From Ensifer sp. IC4062 (GTDB taxonomy: Bacteria > Pseudomonadota > Alphaproteobacteria > Rhizobiales > Rhizobiaceae): a DNA stretch of 64,000 nucleotides. Under the pieces are notes generated by a model. That model searched no databases. It was given only the letters and a program-made list of their open reading frames with translations, and had not been told where the DNA came from. This document shows positions 32,707 through 43,029 of the stretch, in pieces; position 1 is the first letter of the stretch; each line of letters opens with the position of its first letter. The position numbers and the translations under genes were made by a program. The DNA is taken from contig NZ_JADYVD010000003.1 in assembly GCF_020193575.1 (NCBI RefSeq), forward strand, positions 124,001-188,000, read 5' to 3'.

Positions 32707-33666
32707 ATGCTGCAATATGTCCTCCGCCGCACGGTCATCGGCCTGCTCATGCTCCTGGCTCTGACCGTCCTCATCTTCACGCTACTGCGGCTCACGCCCG
32801 GTGACCCTATCGATGCCTACATCAACCCGTCAGTCCCAATGTCAGCCTCGGACCTTGTGGCGCTACGCACACGCCTCGGCCTCGATCAGCCGCTGCCGGT
32901 GCAATATTTCGCTTGGCTTGGTGCGGCCGTGACCGGAGATTTCGGCTATTCGATCCAGCGCGGCGGCGAACCGGTTCTGCCGCTCGTCGTCGGCCGCATC
33001 GGACCGACGCTCCTCTTGATGTTCAGCGGGCTTGCCATCTCCGTCGTCGTCGGAATCGCTACCGGCATTCTTGCCGCGGTCCGGCGCAACCAATTCACCG
33101 ATCTCTCGCTTTCAACGGCTGCCTTCGTCGGCATATCGAGCCCGGCCTTCCTGACGGCCCTCTTGGGGCTCTATGTATTTGCGGTCGTCTTGCGGTGGGT
33201 GCCGGCCGGCGGCATGCTGACACCGGGCGCTCCCTTGTCCGTCGGCGATCTGCTGGCGCACCTCATTCTGCCCGCCACGCTGCTATCGATCGGCCATGGT
33301 GCGCTGATCATGCGATACATGCGCTCCTCCCTGCTCGAGGTGCTATCGCAGGATTACGTGCGGACGGCGCGCGCCAAAGGCGTTCGCGAGTTCTGGGTTA
33401 TCGTCAAGCATGCGGTGCGCAATGCGTTGCTGCCGGTGATCACGCTGATCGGATCCACGATCGGTATCGCGATCGGGGGTGCCATCTTCATAGAGAGCGT
33501 GTTTGACTGGCCAGGCATGGGCCTCTTGATGATCAACGCCGTGGTCCGGCGCGACTATCCGGTGATCATGTGTGCGACGCTGCTGACCGGCGCCTGCGTC
33601 ATCCTCGTCAACCTCTTGACCGACATCGCCTATGCCGCTGTCGATCCGCGCATCAAGGTGGCGTAA
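32707..33666 (+). CDS. ABC transporter permease (DppB-like)
   Basis: Inner-membrane permease of 319 aa in the DppB/OppB family. It starts [20 protein letters not shown], then has the conserved [10 protein letters not shown] segment. The EAA loop is [30 protein letters not shown]. Six membrane segments are expected. It begins 19 bp after the mosaic repeat and is followed 4 bp later by the DppC-like gene. Confidence 0.93.
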   Translation: MLQYVLRRTVIGLLMLLALTVLIFTLLRLTPGDPIDAYINPSVPMSASDLVALRTRLGLDQPLPVQYFAWLGAAVTGDFGYSIQRGGEPVLPLVVGRIGPTLLLMFSGLAISVVVGIATGILAAVRRNQFTDLSLSTAAFVGISSPAFLTALLGLYVFAVVLRWVPAGGMLTPGAPLSVGDLLAHLILPATLLSIGHGALIMRYMRSSLLEVLSQDYVRTARAKGVREFWVIVKHAVRNALLPVITLIGSTIGIAIGGAIFIESVFDWPGMGLLMINAVVRRDYPVIMCATLLTGACVILVNLLTDIAYAAVDPRIKVA

Positions 33667-33670
33667 GACG

Positions 33671-34543
33671 ATGAGCCTCACGAAGACCAGTTCGGCCGGC
33701 CCCATCCGTCGCGCGATGTCGCGCTTTCTCAACAACGGCGCGGCCGTGGCCGGCTCGGCAATCCTGATTCCGATCCTGCTGCTCACTCTTACCTATGATC
33801 TGTGGTGGCCTTACAAGCCTAACGACATCGACCTCCTGGCTATGAACCAGGGGCCGTCGTCAGCCCATTGGCTCGGGAGCGATGGGGTCGGGCGGGATAT
33901 CATGGCGCGGCTCATGCAGGGCGGTCGGATCTCGCTGCTCGTGGCGACTGCGTCGATGGCGATTTCGACGGTTATCGGCTTCTTCATCGGCGCCGTCGCC
34001 GGCTTCGGAGGGCGCCTCGTCGACGGTGCTACGATGCGGTTCGTGGACCTTGCCATGACCTTGCCGCCAATCATTTTCCTCCTGGTCCTCGCCTCGATCG
34101 TCGGGAGCGGCATCGTGCCGACGATCCTCGTGATTTCGCTGCTGTCGTGGCCGGTGCTCTCGCGCATGGTCCGAGCCCGGCTCTTGGAGTTGCGCGAGCG
34201 GGATTTCGTCGTGGCATCGCGCGGTATGGGCGCCGGTCTGTGGCACCTGCTGATCCGGCACGGCCTGCCCAATACGATCGATATTCTCGTGGTCTATGCC
34301 ACGCTGCAGGTGGCAAGCGGGATCCTGCTGGAGGCAGGGCTCTCCTTCCTCGGCCTCGGCGTCACACCGCCGGAAGCGAGCTGGGGCAACATGCTGAACG
34401 CCGCCCGCGCGACGCATGTCCTCGAAAATTATCCCTGGCAATGGATGTTCCCCGGCGCAGCACTCGTCGTGACCGTCCTTGCCATCAACTTCGTGGGCGA
34501 TGGGCTTCGCGATGCCTTCGACCCGCGCTCCGAACTCAAGTGA
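33671..34543 (+). CDS. ABC transporter permease (DppC-like)
   Basis: Inner-membrane permease of 290 aa, DppC/OppC family. Typical features are [24 protein letters not shown] near residue 70, the EAA loop [24 protein letters not shown], and the ending [17 protein letters not shown] at 33671 was chosen and the upstream open extension overlaps the dppB-like gene. Pairs with the DppB-like permease. Confidence 0.93.
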   Translation: MSLTKTSSAGPIRRAMSRFLNNGAAVAGSAILIPILLLTLTYDLWWPYKPNDIDLLAMNQGPSSAHWLGSDGVGRDIMARLMQGGRISLLVATASMAISTVIGFFIGAVAGFGGRLVDGATMRFVDLAMTLPPIIFLLVLASIVGSGIVPTILVISLLSWPVLSRMVRARLLELRERDFVVASRGMGAGLWHLLIRHGLPNTIDILVVYATLQVASGILLEAGLSFLGLGVTPPEASWGNMLNAARATHVLENYPWQWMFPGAALVVTVLAINFVGDGLRDAFDPRSELK

Positions 34544-34553
34544 AAGGTCTGAA

Positions 34554-35471
34554 ATGCCCCTCTTTACCGGCGTCATCCCTCCAGTCGTCACCCCGCTCAC
34601 CACGAACTTCGAAGTGGATTACCCTTCGTTCACGCGTGTCATCGATCATCTCATCGACGGTGGTGTGCACGGCCTGTTCGTGCTCGGCTCGACCAGCGAG
34701 GTCGTGTTCCACGACGAAGCCACAAGGCGGCGAATCATCGAACACGCGGTCGAGCGGGTGGGCGGTCGCGTGCCGATCCTGGCCGGCGTGATAGATCCCA
34801 CAACGGAGCGCGTGATTGCTCACGCAAAAGCGGCGCAATCCTCGGGCGCCAACGCGGTTGTCGTGACCGCCCCGTTCTACACGCGCACCAATCAATCCGA
34901 GACCATCGACCACTTCCGCTACATCCGGGAGGCGGTCGACATCCCGGTGATCGCCTACGACATTCCGGTCTGCGTCGGCACAAAGCTCGAGCGCAAAACC
35001 ACCGTTACGCTCGCGCGTGAAGGCACCGTTGTCGGTCTCAAGGATTCAAGCGGTGACGATGGCAATCTTCGCTACGTCATGGCCGACACTGCCGAACTCG
35101 CCGACTTCTTTGTGATGACCGGATCCGAGATCGTCGCCGACAGCGTCGTGAACATGGGGGCGCATGGCATCGTGCCCGGCCTCGGAAACGTCGATCCACA
35201 TGGCTATGTGCGCCTGTGGAACCTGTGCCAGGCGGGCGATTTCACCGCCGCGCGCCAGGAACAGGAGAGGCTTTGCCGGCTTTTTGAGATGGTCTGGGTC
35301 AGCCTGCCGCGGACCAGTGCAGGTTCTGCGGGCGTGGGCGCTTTCAAGACCGCCATGCGCCGGCTCGGCGTCATCGACACCAACATCATGGCCCGTCCGC
35401 AACGATCCCTCAACGACGAAGAGGCCGCGATCATCGATCGCATCCTGCGTCAAACCGGCCTTTTGGACTGA
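34554..35471 (+). CDS. DapA-family lyase/aldolase (2)
   Basis: TIM-barrel lyase of 305 aa. The GSTSEVV loop replaces the usual GTTGE. The catalytic Tyr is in PVIAYDIPV and the Schiff-base Lys in [10 protein letters not shown]. It resembles the 5-dehydro-4-deoxyglucarate dehydratase/KDG aldolase branch more than true DapA, but branch assignment is uncertain. Placed inside the ABC operon between the permease and ATPase genes, which ties it to metabolism of the imported compound. It is not a close copy of the lyase at 29089-30045. Confidence 0.87.
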   Translation: MPLFTGVIPPVVTPLTTNFEVDYPSFTRVIDHLIDGGVHGLFVLGSTSEVVFHDEATRRRIIEHAVERVGGRVPILAGVIDPTTERVIAHAKAAQSSGANAVVVTAPFYTRTNQSETIDHFRYIREAVDIPVIAYDIPVCVGTKLERKTTVTLAREGTVVGLKDSSGDDGNLRYVMADTAELADFFVMTGSEIVADSVVNMGAHGIVPGLGNVDPHGYVRLWNLCQAGDFTAARQEQERLCRLFEMVWVSLPRTSAGSAGVGAFKTAMRRLGVIDTNIMARPQRSLNDEEAAIIDRILRQTGLLD

Positions 35472-35473
35472 AG

Positions 35474-36484
35474 ATGAGTGTAGAGCCGATCCTCGAAATT
35501 TCTGGACTGACCACGGTTTTTCGGATCGCCGATCGCGAGATCGTCGCCGTGCGCCACCTCAATCTTTCCGTGGCGACGGGAGAAACCGTGGCACTGGTCG
35601 GCGAGTCCGGCTCTGGAAAGTCGGTGACGAGCCTTTCGATCATGGGTCTCCTGCCGCGAGGCGTCGGCCGTATCGCCGCTGGAACGCTTCGCCTCAGACG
35701 CAAGACGGGTGAGGTGGTCGAACTGCAGAGCATTGGCGGCGAGGCTCTGCGCCGTGTGCGCGGCAACGATATCGGTATGGTCTTTCAGGAACCACTGACC
35801 AGCCTCAATCCGGTCTATACTGTCGGTGAGCAGATTGCCGAGCCGATCCGCATTCACCTCGGCAAGTCCCGTCGCGAGGCTCTGGCCGATGCCATTAAGC
35901 GGCTGGAGGACGTCGGCATTCCCGATCCGCGCCGGCGTGCCGGACAATATCCGCACGAATTGTCGGGTGGCATGCGGCAGCGGGCGACGATCGCTATGGC
36001 TCTGGCATGCAACCCGACGCTGCTGATCGCCGATGAGCCGACAACTGCCCTCGATGTCACCATCCAGGCGCAAATTCTGGACCTGCTCGGCCATCTGCAA
36101 CGCGAACGCGGCATGGGCATGCTGTTTGTCACCCATAACCTCGGGGTCGTGGCCGAGATCGCCGAGCGCGTGGCAGTCATGTATGCCGGCTCGGTTGTCG
36201 AGACCGGTAGCGTGGCGCGTGTCTTTGCCCATCCGCGCCACCCCTACACCAAGGGGCTGATGCGCTCTGTGCCGCGGCTTGGAACGGCAACGCGTCTCAA
36301 GGAAGCGGGTACGCCGCTGCCGACCATTGCCGGATCGGTTCCAAGTCTCATGAACCTGCCTGAGGGCTGTCCGTTTGCACCGCGCTGCCCCTATCGGATC
36401 GAGGCCTGCTCCGCGGCTTACCCGCCGCTCGTCGAAACCGGCGATGGCCAGTTCAGTCGCTGCATTCGCTGGCAGGAGATCTGA
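35474..36484 (+). CDS. ABC transporter ATPase (DppD-like)
   Basis: ATPase of 336 aa in the DppD/OppD family. Walker A is [13 protein letters not shown], the Q-loop is [15 protein letters not shown], the signature is [15 protein letters not shown], Walker B is [16 protein letters not shown] and the switch His is in [10 protein letters not shown]. The C-terminal oligopeptide-transporter extension is present ([15 protein letters not shown]), with cysteines typical of the family. Starts 2 bp after the lyase. Confidence 0.93.
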   Translation: MSVEPILEISGLTTVFRIADREIVAVRHLNLSVATGETVALVGESGSGKSVTSLSIMGLLPRGVGRIAAGTLRLRRKTGEVVELQSIGGEALRRVRGNDIGMVFQEPLTSLNPVYTVGEQIAEPIRIHLGKSRREALADAIKRLEDVGIPDPRRRAGQYPHELSGGMRQRATIAMALACNPTLLIADEPTTALDVTIQAQILDLLGHLQRERGMGMLFVTHNLGVVAEIAERVAVMYAGSVVETGSVARVFAHPRHPYTKGLMRSVPRLGTATRLKEAGTPLPTIAGSVPSLMNLPEGCPFAPRCPYRIEACSAAYPPLVETGDGQFSRCIRWQEI

Positions 36485-36487
36485 ACA

Positions 36488-37456
36488 ATGTCAGATGAAT
36501 TGCTCCTTGAGGTCAGCGGGCTGACTAAAGATTTCGCCCCGGTGGCATTCGGGCGCGGATCGGTCGTCCGTGCCGTCCAGGACGTCTCGTTCAACATCAG
36601 GCGCGGGGAGGTTGTTGGCCTCGTCGGCGAGTCGGGCAGCGGCAAGACCACCATCGGCCGCATGGTCGCGCAGTTGGTCCCGCCGACCTCCGGCAGTATT
36701 CGTTTCGACGGTGTCGAAACGACGAGCCTTAGCCGCCGCGAACTGCGTCGCATGCATGCGCGCGTCCAGTATATCTTCCAGGATCCCTTCGCGAGCCTCT
36801 CGCCGCGCATGACCATCGGTGAAATTCTCACGGAAGGGCTGGATATTCAGCGTATCGGCAGCAAATCCGACCGGATCGCGAAGGCCGCCAAGGCGCTCGC
36901 GTCGGTGGACCTGCCGCCCGACGCGATCTCCCGCTACCCGCATGAATTTTCCGGCGGTCAGCGGCAGAGGATCGGCATTGCACGGGCGCTGACGCTCGGG
37001 CCTGATCTGCTTGTCGCCGACGAACCGGTATCGGCGCTCGACGTTTCGATCCAGGCGCAGATCGTCAACCTGCTGCGCGACCTGCAGGTTCGCCTGGGCC
37101 TTACCATGCTGTTTATCGCCCATGATCTTGCTGTGGTCGAATATGTCGCCGATACCGTTATCGTGCTCTATCTCGGGCGGATTATGGAAATGGCGCCCAG
37201 CCGGAAGCTCTATGCCAGCCCGCAGCATCCCTATACGCGCGCGCTTCTCTCGGCCGTTCCGTCGCCCGATCCTTCGCAGCGCCCCAACCGGCAGATCCTC
37301 AAGGGTGACATACCGAGCCCGGCTAATCCCCCCAGCGGCTGCGTCTTCCGCACCCGCTGCCCGGTCGCGATCGAGGCGTGCGCCGGCATAGTGCCGCCTC
37401 TGCGAGAAACGGCGAAAGGACACTTCAAGGCCTGCATCCGTGACGACCTCGACTGA
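36488..37456 (+). CDS. ABC transporter ATPase (DppF-like)
   Basis: ATPase of 322 aa in the DppF/OppF family. Walker A is GESGSGKTTIGRM, the Q-loop is IFQDPFASLSPRMT, the signature is FSGGQRQRIGIARAL, Walker B is LLVADEPVSALDVSIQ and the switch His is in IAHDLAVVEY. The C-terminal cysteine segment GCVFRTRCPVAIEAC is present. It partners the DppD-like ATPase and starts 3 bp after it. Confidence 0.93.
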   Translation: MSDELLLEVSGLTKDFAPVAFGRGSVVRAVQDVSFNIRRGEVVGLVGESGSGKTTIGRMVAQLVPPTSGSIRFDGVETTSLSRRELRRMHARVQYIFQDPFASLSPRMTIGEILTEGLDIQRIGSKSDRIAKAAKALASVDLPPDAISRYPHEFSGGQRQRIGIARALTLGPDLLVADEPVSALDVSIQAQIVNLLRDLQVRLGLTMLFIAHDLAVVEYVADTVIVLYLGRIMEMAPSRKLYASPQHPYTRALLSAVPSPDPSQRPNRQILKGDIPSPANPPSGCVFRTRCPVAIEACAGIVPPLRETAKGHFKACIRDDLD

Positions 37457-37486
37457 TCCAAAACACCTAGGGAGGGCATATCGATC

Positions 37487-38991
37487 ATGAAGAACCTGCT
37501 CTTCATCGGCGTCGATCAGCTCCGATGGGACTGCCTCGGGCCGCGCAAGACGGTGCCGGTAAAGACCCCGAACCTCGATCGGTTGATCGAGAACGGCGTG
37601 AGCTTCGACCGGGCCTATTGCACCTCGCCGCTCTGCACGCCGTCGCGCGCCTCGATGCTTACCGGCGATTATGCCTTCACCCATGGCATGGGTACCAATT
37701 GCGACATGTATCATGCGCTCGCCCGCGAGCTCGCGCGGCCGGAGCGGTTGCTGCACAATGATCTTCGTCGCGCCGGCTATCGCTGCGGCTTTGTCGGAAA
37801 ATGGCACGTAGGCGTGGAGAAATGCCCGGGTGACTACGGTTTCGAGGGCGGCGCTCCGGCCGGCTATGGCAACATCGTCAAGGCCAAGGCTTTTAACGAT
37901 TATCTCTTGTCGAACGGTCTGAGCTACCGCATCGAACCGGGACCCACTTCAACCCCAACCAGCAGACCATGGCGGCCGGCCGATGGGGCGGGCCTCAGGC
38001 GTCGACGCCCTGCCATTACCTGACCGACCAGATCATCGACATGCTGCAAGATCTGAAAGGCGGATCTGGACCCTTCTTCGCCATGGTACAATATTGGGAT
38101 CCGCATGGGCCGCACCTGATCTCGGACGACTTCCATGGCGTCACCGACCGTACGAAGATTAACCCCTGGAGCAATTTCTCGGACGATCTTTCAGGCAAGC
38201 CGCGGCGCGTTAAGCGCGAGCGAGATGATTTCTATCGCAACCATCCGAGCACCGAGGAGGAGCTCGTCGCCTATATCGGCTACTACTGCGATCATGTGGC
38301 CATGCTCGACTATGAGATTGGCCGGCTCCTCGACTATGTCGATCACAGCGGCCTGGCAGAAGAGACGCTTGTGGTGTTCACGTCGGACCATGGCGACATC
38401 ACCGGCGCGCACGGGGGGCTCATCGACAAGGGCCTCCCGTATGGCGAAGCCATGAGGGTGCCGCTGGTCTTCAGCCATCCATCGTTGCAGAGCGGAAAGC
38501 GGGACGGCCTGGCGCTCAATATGGACATCCTGCCGACGGCGCTGTCGTTGCTCGGCGTCAGTTACGCGCCCAGGCAGGCGGAGGACCGCTCGGCGCAGGT
38601 ACTTGAGACGAGCCAGCAGGGAAGGGACTATCTGCTCGCCGAGTATCACGGCCTGCGTTTCCTCTATTCGCAGCGGATAATCGTGTCTCGCGACAACTTC
38701 AAATACATCTTCTCGCCCGGCGACATGGATGAACTCTACGATCTCGACTGCGACCCGGGTGAGATGCACAACCTCGCGGCCGAGGCCGGCTATGCGGATG
38801 TACTCTCACGCATGCGATCGGTACTGATCGACGAGACTTACCAGGACCCTCTCCGCGATTGCGTCGCGAAATTCAATGGTGAGTGGCGGACGCATTCAAG
38901 CCAGTTCGATGTCACCAGCGCCTATTTGGCCGTGGCCGCTCCCCCGTGGCGGGCAACGGACCTGCCCGGATTAAGCTGGCGAGGGACGTGA
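37487..38991 (+). pseudogene. Second type I sulfatase, frameshifted
   Basis: A complete-length sulfatase is spread over two frames. The N-terminal part (37487 to about 37940) has LFIGVDQLRWDCLG, the formylglycine motif CTPSRASMLTG and FVGKWHVG. The C-terminal part (about 37941 to 38991) resumes in another frame with THFNPNQQTM, the AMVQYWDPHGPH motif and FTSDHGDITGAHG. One base appears to be missing near 37940 (CCGGGACCC). All key residues survive on the two halves, so the damage is recent or is a sequencing error. It follows the ABC genes by 30 bp and mirrors the sulfatase at the other end of the locus. Confidence 0.82.
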
Positions 38992-39276
38992 CCGGGTGCT
39001 ACGCACCTTCGCCTCAGGAAAATAGCCCGCAAGGAAAACCCGGCTGCATTCCCGGCGGAGCGGCGCGGCGTCAAAATCCACGTGCTGGCCGTGCACGGCC
39101 ATTTCCGGGCGTCTGTCACCTCCACCAAGGCCGGTCGCGAAAGCACATACTCCGGCACCGATCCGGAAAAAGGGCCACCCTGTTGGGATTGAGAAAGGTG
39201 AGCTCAACTCCGTCCCGGTCGGTTTGAGCGCGGCCAACGGGGGCTTGACCTTCACCTCCTAGTGGGGCCCGCCTGC
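38992..39276. other. Intergenic stretch after the sulfatase
   Basis: About 285 bp without a convincing gene. Several short frames are open on both strands but none has a ribosome site and recognisable content together. Confidence 0.5.
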
Positions 39277-39312
39277 CCGCCTTGATCGAAAATGGTCAAG
39301 GCGGTCTTTTTT
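39277..39312 (+). terminator. Rho-independent terminator
   Basis: Perfect 9-bp stem CCGCCTTGA/TCAAGGCGG followed by TCTTTTTTG on the + strand. It closes the rightward sulfatase/ABC operon before the capsule genes. Confidence 0.85.
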
Positions 39313-39415
39313 GCGGAAGGCCGCTTACGGTTTGGCGTGAAGATTTGCCAGGAAGCGCCATTTGTGGAATATGCCGGCGCGAAGCTAATTCGCGCATCAT
39401 CGACACGAGGCGGAC

Positions 39416-40192
39416 GTGAAGCTCATTGAACAGCACTTGCGGGTGACGGCGGCGCTCATTGTGCGCGAAATGTCGACGCGCTACGGTTCGAAGCCGGGCG
39501 GCTATCTCTGGGCGATCTTCGACCCAGTGGCGCATGTCGCGATGATGACGGTGATCTTTCAGGCCTTCGCACGAATGCCGGCCCTGGGCCTGAGCTTTCC
39601 GCTATTCTTCGCGAGCGGCTATCTCCCGTTCACTTTCTACCAGCGCATGTCCTCCTTTATGGCTGGCACGATGCAGGCGAACAAAACGCTGCTCTCCTAC
39701 CCCGTCGTCTCACCCTTTGATGCGATCATCTCGCGCTTTATCCTGCAGTTTATGACCGATGCGCTGGTGAGTTTTCTTATTTTCTTGCTGATCATGGAAC
39801 TCGGTGGCGTCACCCAGCCGATGAACATTGCCGGCATGATCGAAGCCGCCGGCGCGGCTGCCGTGCTCGGGCTCGGCATGGGCACGATCAATATCGTGAT
39901 GTTCGCACGCTTTCCAATCTACGAGCAAATCTTCGGCATCATCAACCGGCCGCTCTTCATGATCTCCGGTGTCTTCTTCCTGCCAGAGACACTGCCGAAC
40001 CCCTTCCGTGATGTCATCTTCTACAATCCACTTGTGCACATCATCATGTGGTTCCGCAGCGCCGTCTATGCTGAATACCGCGCCGACGGACTGGACAAAG
40101 GATACGTTATCGAGTTCGCGCTGGTGTGCTTTGTCGTGAGTCTTGTGTTGCTAACGACCTCCATGCGCGAGATCAGAGAAGATCGGCTGTGA
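39416..40192 (+). CDS. Capsular polysaccharide ABC-2 permease (KpsM/RkpT-like), left copy
   Basis: Inner-membrane polysaccharide export permease of 258 aa. The N-terminus LRVTAALIVREMSTRYGSKPGGYLWA, six hydrophobic segments and the C-terminal NPLVHIIMWFR match KpsM-type proteins. It is a clear paralogue of the permease at 53945-54715 (shared REMSTR(Y/F)GSKPGGY, LLSYP, NRPLF, ISGVFFLP motifs). It has no adjacent ATPase gene and would need the KpsT at 53289-53948. The start at 39416 overlaps nothing. The stop shares one base with the next start. Confidence 0.9.
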   Translation: MKLIEQHLRVTAALIVREMSTRYGSKPGGYLWAIFDPVAHVAMMTVIFQAFARMPALGLSFPLFFASGYLPFTFYQRMSSFMAGTMQANKTLLSYPVVSPFDAIISRFILQFMTDALVSFLIFLLIMELGGVTQPMNIAGMIEAAGAAAVLGLGMGTINIVMFARFPIYEQIFGIINRPLFMISGVFFLPETLPNPFRDVIFYNPLVHIIMWFRSAVYAEYRADGLDKGYVIEFALVCFVVSLVLLTTSMREIREDRL

Positions 40193-41217
40193 TGGCCACC
40201 CGTCGAACGGCAATTTTTTTTGGCTTTGGTCCGTGGAAAGCCTACGTTCCCCGATGGTTTCCTGAACGGGACTGCAAGGTGGTGAGCCGCAAGCAGTGGC
40301 GCATGGTCCTCGAAGGCTGGCCGCTTCGCTTGCTCCTATATCGGCAACCCGAGGTATATGTCTGGGGGTTCAAGTACCCACCGCTTCTCAAGCGCTTCTG
40401 CCGCCGCTTGGGCATTTCGTTCTTCCACGTCGAAGATGGGTTTGTTCGCTCTGTTTCCTTGGGCGCGCATAGATCACCACCTGCCTCGCTGATCGTCGAT
40501 TCACGGACGATGCACTATGACGCGCAGAACGTCTCAGATCTCGAGCACACGCTGCAGACCTACGATTTTGCCGCGGACAAGCCGTTGATGGAGCGCGCGG
40601 ACAAGTGTATCCGCATGCTCCTCGACCTGCGCGTCAGCAAATACAACATGGGAAAACGGGTCGATCTCGATACCCTTTTGGGCCCGAAGACCAGGCGGCG
40701 CGTGCTGGTGATTGGCCAGGTGGAGACCGATGCGGCGATCGCGTTCGGCTGCGACCGGCCCGTCACCAACAACGACCTCGTCCGGCTGGCAGCGTCCGAG
40801 AATCCGGATGCGCAGATCATTTACAAGCCGCACCCAGAGGTGCTGTACGGCACTCGGGCTGGCCTCTCGAACCCGGCAGATGTGGCGGACATAAGCTACC
40901 TTCTGAAGGAGGACATCGCCCCCGCCGACGCGCTGGAGAGCGTCGACCACGTTTACACGATTACATCGCTGATGGGCTTCGAAGCGCTGCTTCGGGGTAT
41001 TCCTGTCACTTGCTATGGCTTGCCTTTTTACGCGGGCTGGGGGGCGACGGATGATCGGCAAAAGCGGCGACGGAGCACACGAGAACGCTCAGTGCAGGAG
41101 ATTTTCGCTGCGAGCTTCATTTTGTGTTCTCGCTATTTGGATTCCAAGACCGGCGACGCCTCCAGTTTAGAAGACGTTATTAATCGGTTAGGTGAGAGTG
41201 TAAGCGCGCGCCGTTAG
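40192..41217 (+). CDS. Capsule polysaccharide biosynthesis protein (KpsC/RkpZ-like), left copy
   Basis: Protein of 341 aa in the capsule Kdo-transferase (KpsC/KpsS/LpsZ) family. Motifs include FFGFGPWKAYVPRWFP, FFHVEDGFVRSVSLG, VLVIGQVETDAAIAFG, IIYKPHPEVL and VYTITSLMGFEALLRGIPV. The family adds beta-linked Kdo to the lipid end of capsule chains. It is paralogous to 54721-56016 but lacks the C-terminal extension of that copy. It is translationally coupled to the permease (TGATG). Confidence 0.88.
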   Translation: MATRRTAIFFGFGPWKAYVPRWFPERDCKVVSRKQWRMVLEGWPLRLLLYRQPEVYVWGFKYPPLLKRFCRRLGISFFHVEDGFVRSVSLGAHRSPPASLIVDSRTMHYDAQNVSDLEHTLQTYDFAADKPLMERADKCIRMLLDLRVSKYNMGKRVDLDTLLGPKTRRRVLVIGQVETDAAIAFGCDRPVTNNDLVRLAASENPDAQIIYKPHPEVLYGTRAGLSNPADVADISYLLKEDIAPADALESVDHVYTITSLMGFEALLRGIPVTCYGLPFYAGWGATDDRQKRRRSTRERSVQEIFAASFILCSRYLDSKTGDASSLEDVINRLGESVSARR

Positions 41218-41281
41218 GGCCATACTATGCTGCCCAGGTGGATCTGAAAATCAATCCGACGCTTCGCTACCCTCGGGAGCT

Positions 41282-41650
41282 TCATGCCTTGTTTTCCATT
41301 TCCTTAAGCACCGCCATGCACAAAGCAATTGCCGGAGTAGCTGCATCGAAATGCTCGCCTTCATTAAGAACAGCTGATCCCTTGCCGAAGCGCCTGAAGG
41401 CTACGCCCAATGTGAATGGAGCAACCATCTCGACGGCCACCATCGCGGCATCCAGAGAAGAGGTGAACAGAGGTATTCGGGGAAACGCCTTTTCTCCCAA
41501 GTACCAGTACACTTGCTCCTTGATTTCACCTTTTTCGCGGAACGTTTGTCTCCGTTCGCGCATGCCAATCGCAAGTGCAATCCTTTCATCAGCTCGCCGA
41601 TTTGGTGCCTGCAGATTCCCGAGGTCCTCGATCAGAGATGCGAAACCCAT
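41282..41650 (-). CDS. Small protein, phage ABA-sandwich-like (1)
   Basis: Protein of 122 aa, unknown function. The pattern RIALAIGMRERRQ, YWYLGEKAFPRIPLFTSSLDAA and DAATPAIALCMAVLK resembles the phage ABA sandwich domain family common in alphaproteobacteria and their prophages. It is paralogous to the protein at 42640-43029. It faces away from the surrounding + strand genes. The family call is from memory. Confidence 0.65.
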   Translation of the reverse strand: MGFASLIEDLGNLQAPNRRADERIALAIGMRERRQTFREKGEIKEQVYWYLGEKAFPRIPLFTSSLDAAMVAVEMVAPFTLGVAFRRFGKGSAVLNEGEHFDAATPAIALCMAVLKEMENKA

Positions 41651-41800
41651 CTGAACTCCCGATTGTGAAATGCTGCAAATTGCATCGACCGCCTTGCATT
41701 TGCACGACCACTATGTAGGTTTCCAGCCAACTGTAGAAGGCAGGGTGCCCACCTGGTCTTGTTCTACAAACTTGGCTGCAAAAGTTAAATAAGGAATTCG

Positions 41801-42616
41801 ATGCAGGACACTATCAACACCATCTTTGGCAGCTTTTCGCTCGAATCAAAGAAGCGCTTGGACCTCACATTCGACTACGAAACTTGTGCGATTCGATCGT
41901 TCAGGGAAGTCGCCGCGTTTCTTGAGGCGACCCAGGTTGTTGATATCGGCGCAAACATTGGGGTCTATTCAATATACGCATCAAGCCTGCCGAACCTACG
42001 TCAAATCCATGCCTTCGAACCGGCCCCGGAGGCATTTAAGCTTCTCAAGAAGAACATTGCGCTTCAGACCACGGCGTCGAAAATCAGGGCATATGATCTT
42101 GCACTATCGTCACAGGCAGGACAGGTACAATTCAATCTCGTTTCGCCGCTCTCTGGTGCAAACGGTATCGTAACAGCTGCCGCAAAGTCAGGTGAGGTGA
42201 TTCGGATACAAGCCAAACGACTTGATGACGTGCTTTCTTTCTCGCGTGAGAAGGTGTGTGTAAAAATCGACGTGGAAGGGCATGAGTTTGCTGTGCTTAG
42301 CGGCGCAATTGCATTTTTGCAGTCGAACCAGTGCTATGTTCAGGTCGAGAGTCTCCGGCCGAGTACAGTGGCTGACGTCCAGCGATTAATGAAAGAGATT
42401 GGGTATTCACATATCTTTTCGCTGCAGAACGATCACTTATTCGTTCACTCGACGTTGCAGGCAGATATTAAATCTCTCTTGGACATCATCGCGAAACATC
42501 TCGCCCAAGATCTGCACGATCTCACAGAATTGCGCCTTGAGAAACGTCGACTTGCGGCTGAAGCAAAGAAGTTATGGCAGACGGCAGGTTACCGCCGCGA
42601 TCCGCTTCTTAGTTGA
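41801..42616 (+). CDS. FkbM-family methyltransferase
   Basis: SAM-dependent methyltransferase of 271 aa in the FkbM family. The SAM-binding motif is VVDIGANIGVYSIYA and the acidic post-motif is IHAFEPAPEAFKLL. The FkbM signature VCVKIDVEGHEFAVL is intact. ATAAGGAATTCG precedes the ATG. The C-terminal 45 residues look like a charged helix (LTELRLEKRRLAAEAKKLW). It probably O-methylates a sugar of the surface glycan. Flanked by the two small ABA-sandwich-like genes. Confidence 0.9.
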   Translation: MQDTINTIFGSFSLESKKRLDLTFDYETCAIRSFREVAAFLEATQVVDIGANIGVYSIYASSLPNLRQIHAFEPAPEAFKLLKKNIALQTTASKIRAYDLALSSQAGQVQFNLVSPLSGANGIVTAAAKSGEVIRIQAKRLDDVLSFSREKVCVKIDVEGHEFAVLSGAIAFLQSNQCYVQVESLRPSTVADVQRLMKEIGYSHIFSLQNDHLFVHSTLQADIKSLLDIIAKHLAQDLHDLTELRLEKRRLAAEAKKLWQTAGYRRDPLLS

Positions 42617-42639
42617 ACAATGGCGGATGCGAAGCTCCA

Positions 42640-43029
42640 TTACAGTTGCTCAACCGACTGTGATTGTTTTATCTTCAGTGCTGCGGCGCAAAGAGCCAAT
42701 GCCGGCGTAGCTGCATGGCAGTGTGGATAGTCGTTAATGCTCGTAGTTGCGATTTTGTCGCTTTCGTGCATGATCCAACTGAATCCACCGGTAAAGCGCG
42801 GAGAAACGGTATCGAGGAGTTGCAGGGCAGCGTCGATTGATCCAGTAAAGTGCGGTAACCTAGCGCTTGCCTCTCCTTGCCAATACCAAATGACATTTCG
42901 GCTCGGGATGCCCGATCCCGCATATTCAACCTTCCGTTGCCAACCAAAAAGAAGGGCGATCTTTACGTCAACGTCCCGGTCGGGTCGTTTGAGCGCCTCG
43001 ATTTCTTCAATCAAATCAGTAATTGCCAT
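42640..43029 (-). CDS. Small protein, phage ABA-sandwich-like (2)
   Basis: Protein of 129 aa, unknown function, paralogue of 41282-41650. The shared pattern is ALKRPDRDVDVKIALLFGW, WYWQGEASARLPHFTGSIDAAL and HAATPALALCAAALK. ATG at 43029 was chosen. The frame extends to 43125 with a less typical N-terminus. It lies 23 bp from the end of the methyltransferase gene, tail to tail. Confidence 0.65.
   Translation of the reverse strand: MAITDLIEEIEALKRPDRDVDVKIALLFGWQRKVEYAGSGIPSRNVIWYWQGEASARLPHFTGSIDAALQLLDTVSPRFTGGFSWIMHESDKIATTSINDYPHCHAATPALALCAAALKIKQSQSVEQL

Noticed and set aside
37930-37950. Programmed ribosomal frameshift in the second sulfatase
   Set aside because: No slippery heptamer or downstream pseudoknot was seen. 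A lost base or sequencing error is simpler.
38922-39255. Minus-strand small frames after the second sulfatase
   Set aside because: Composition and overlapping frames on both strands do not support a gene. The only GTG start lies inside its own ribosome-site-like sequence.
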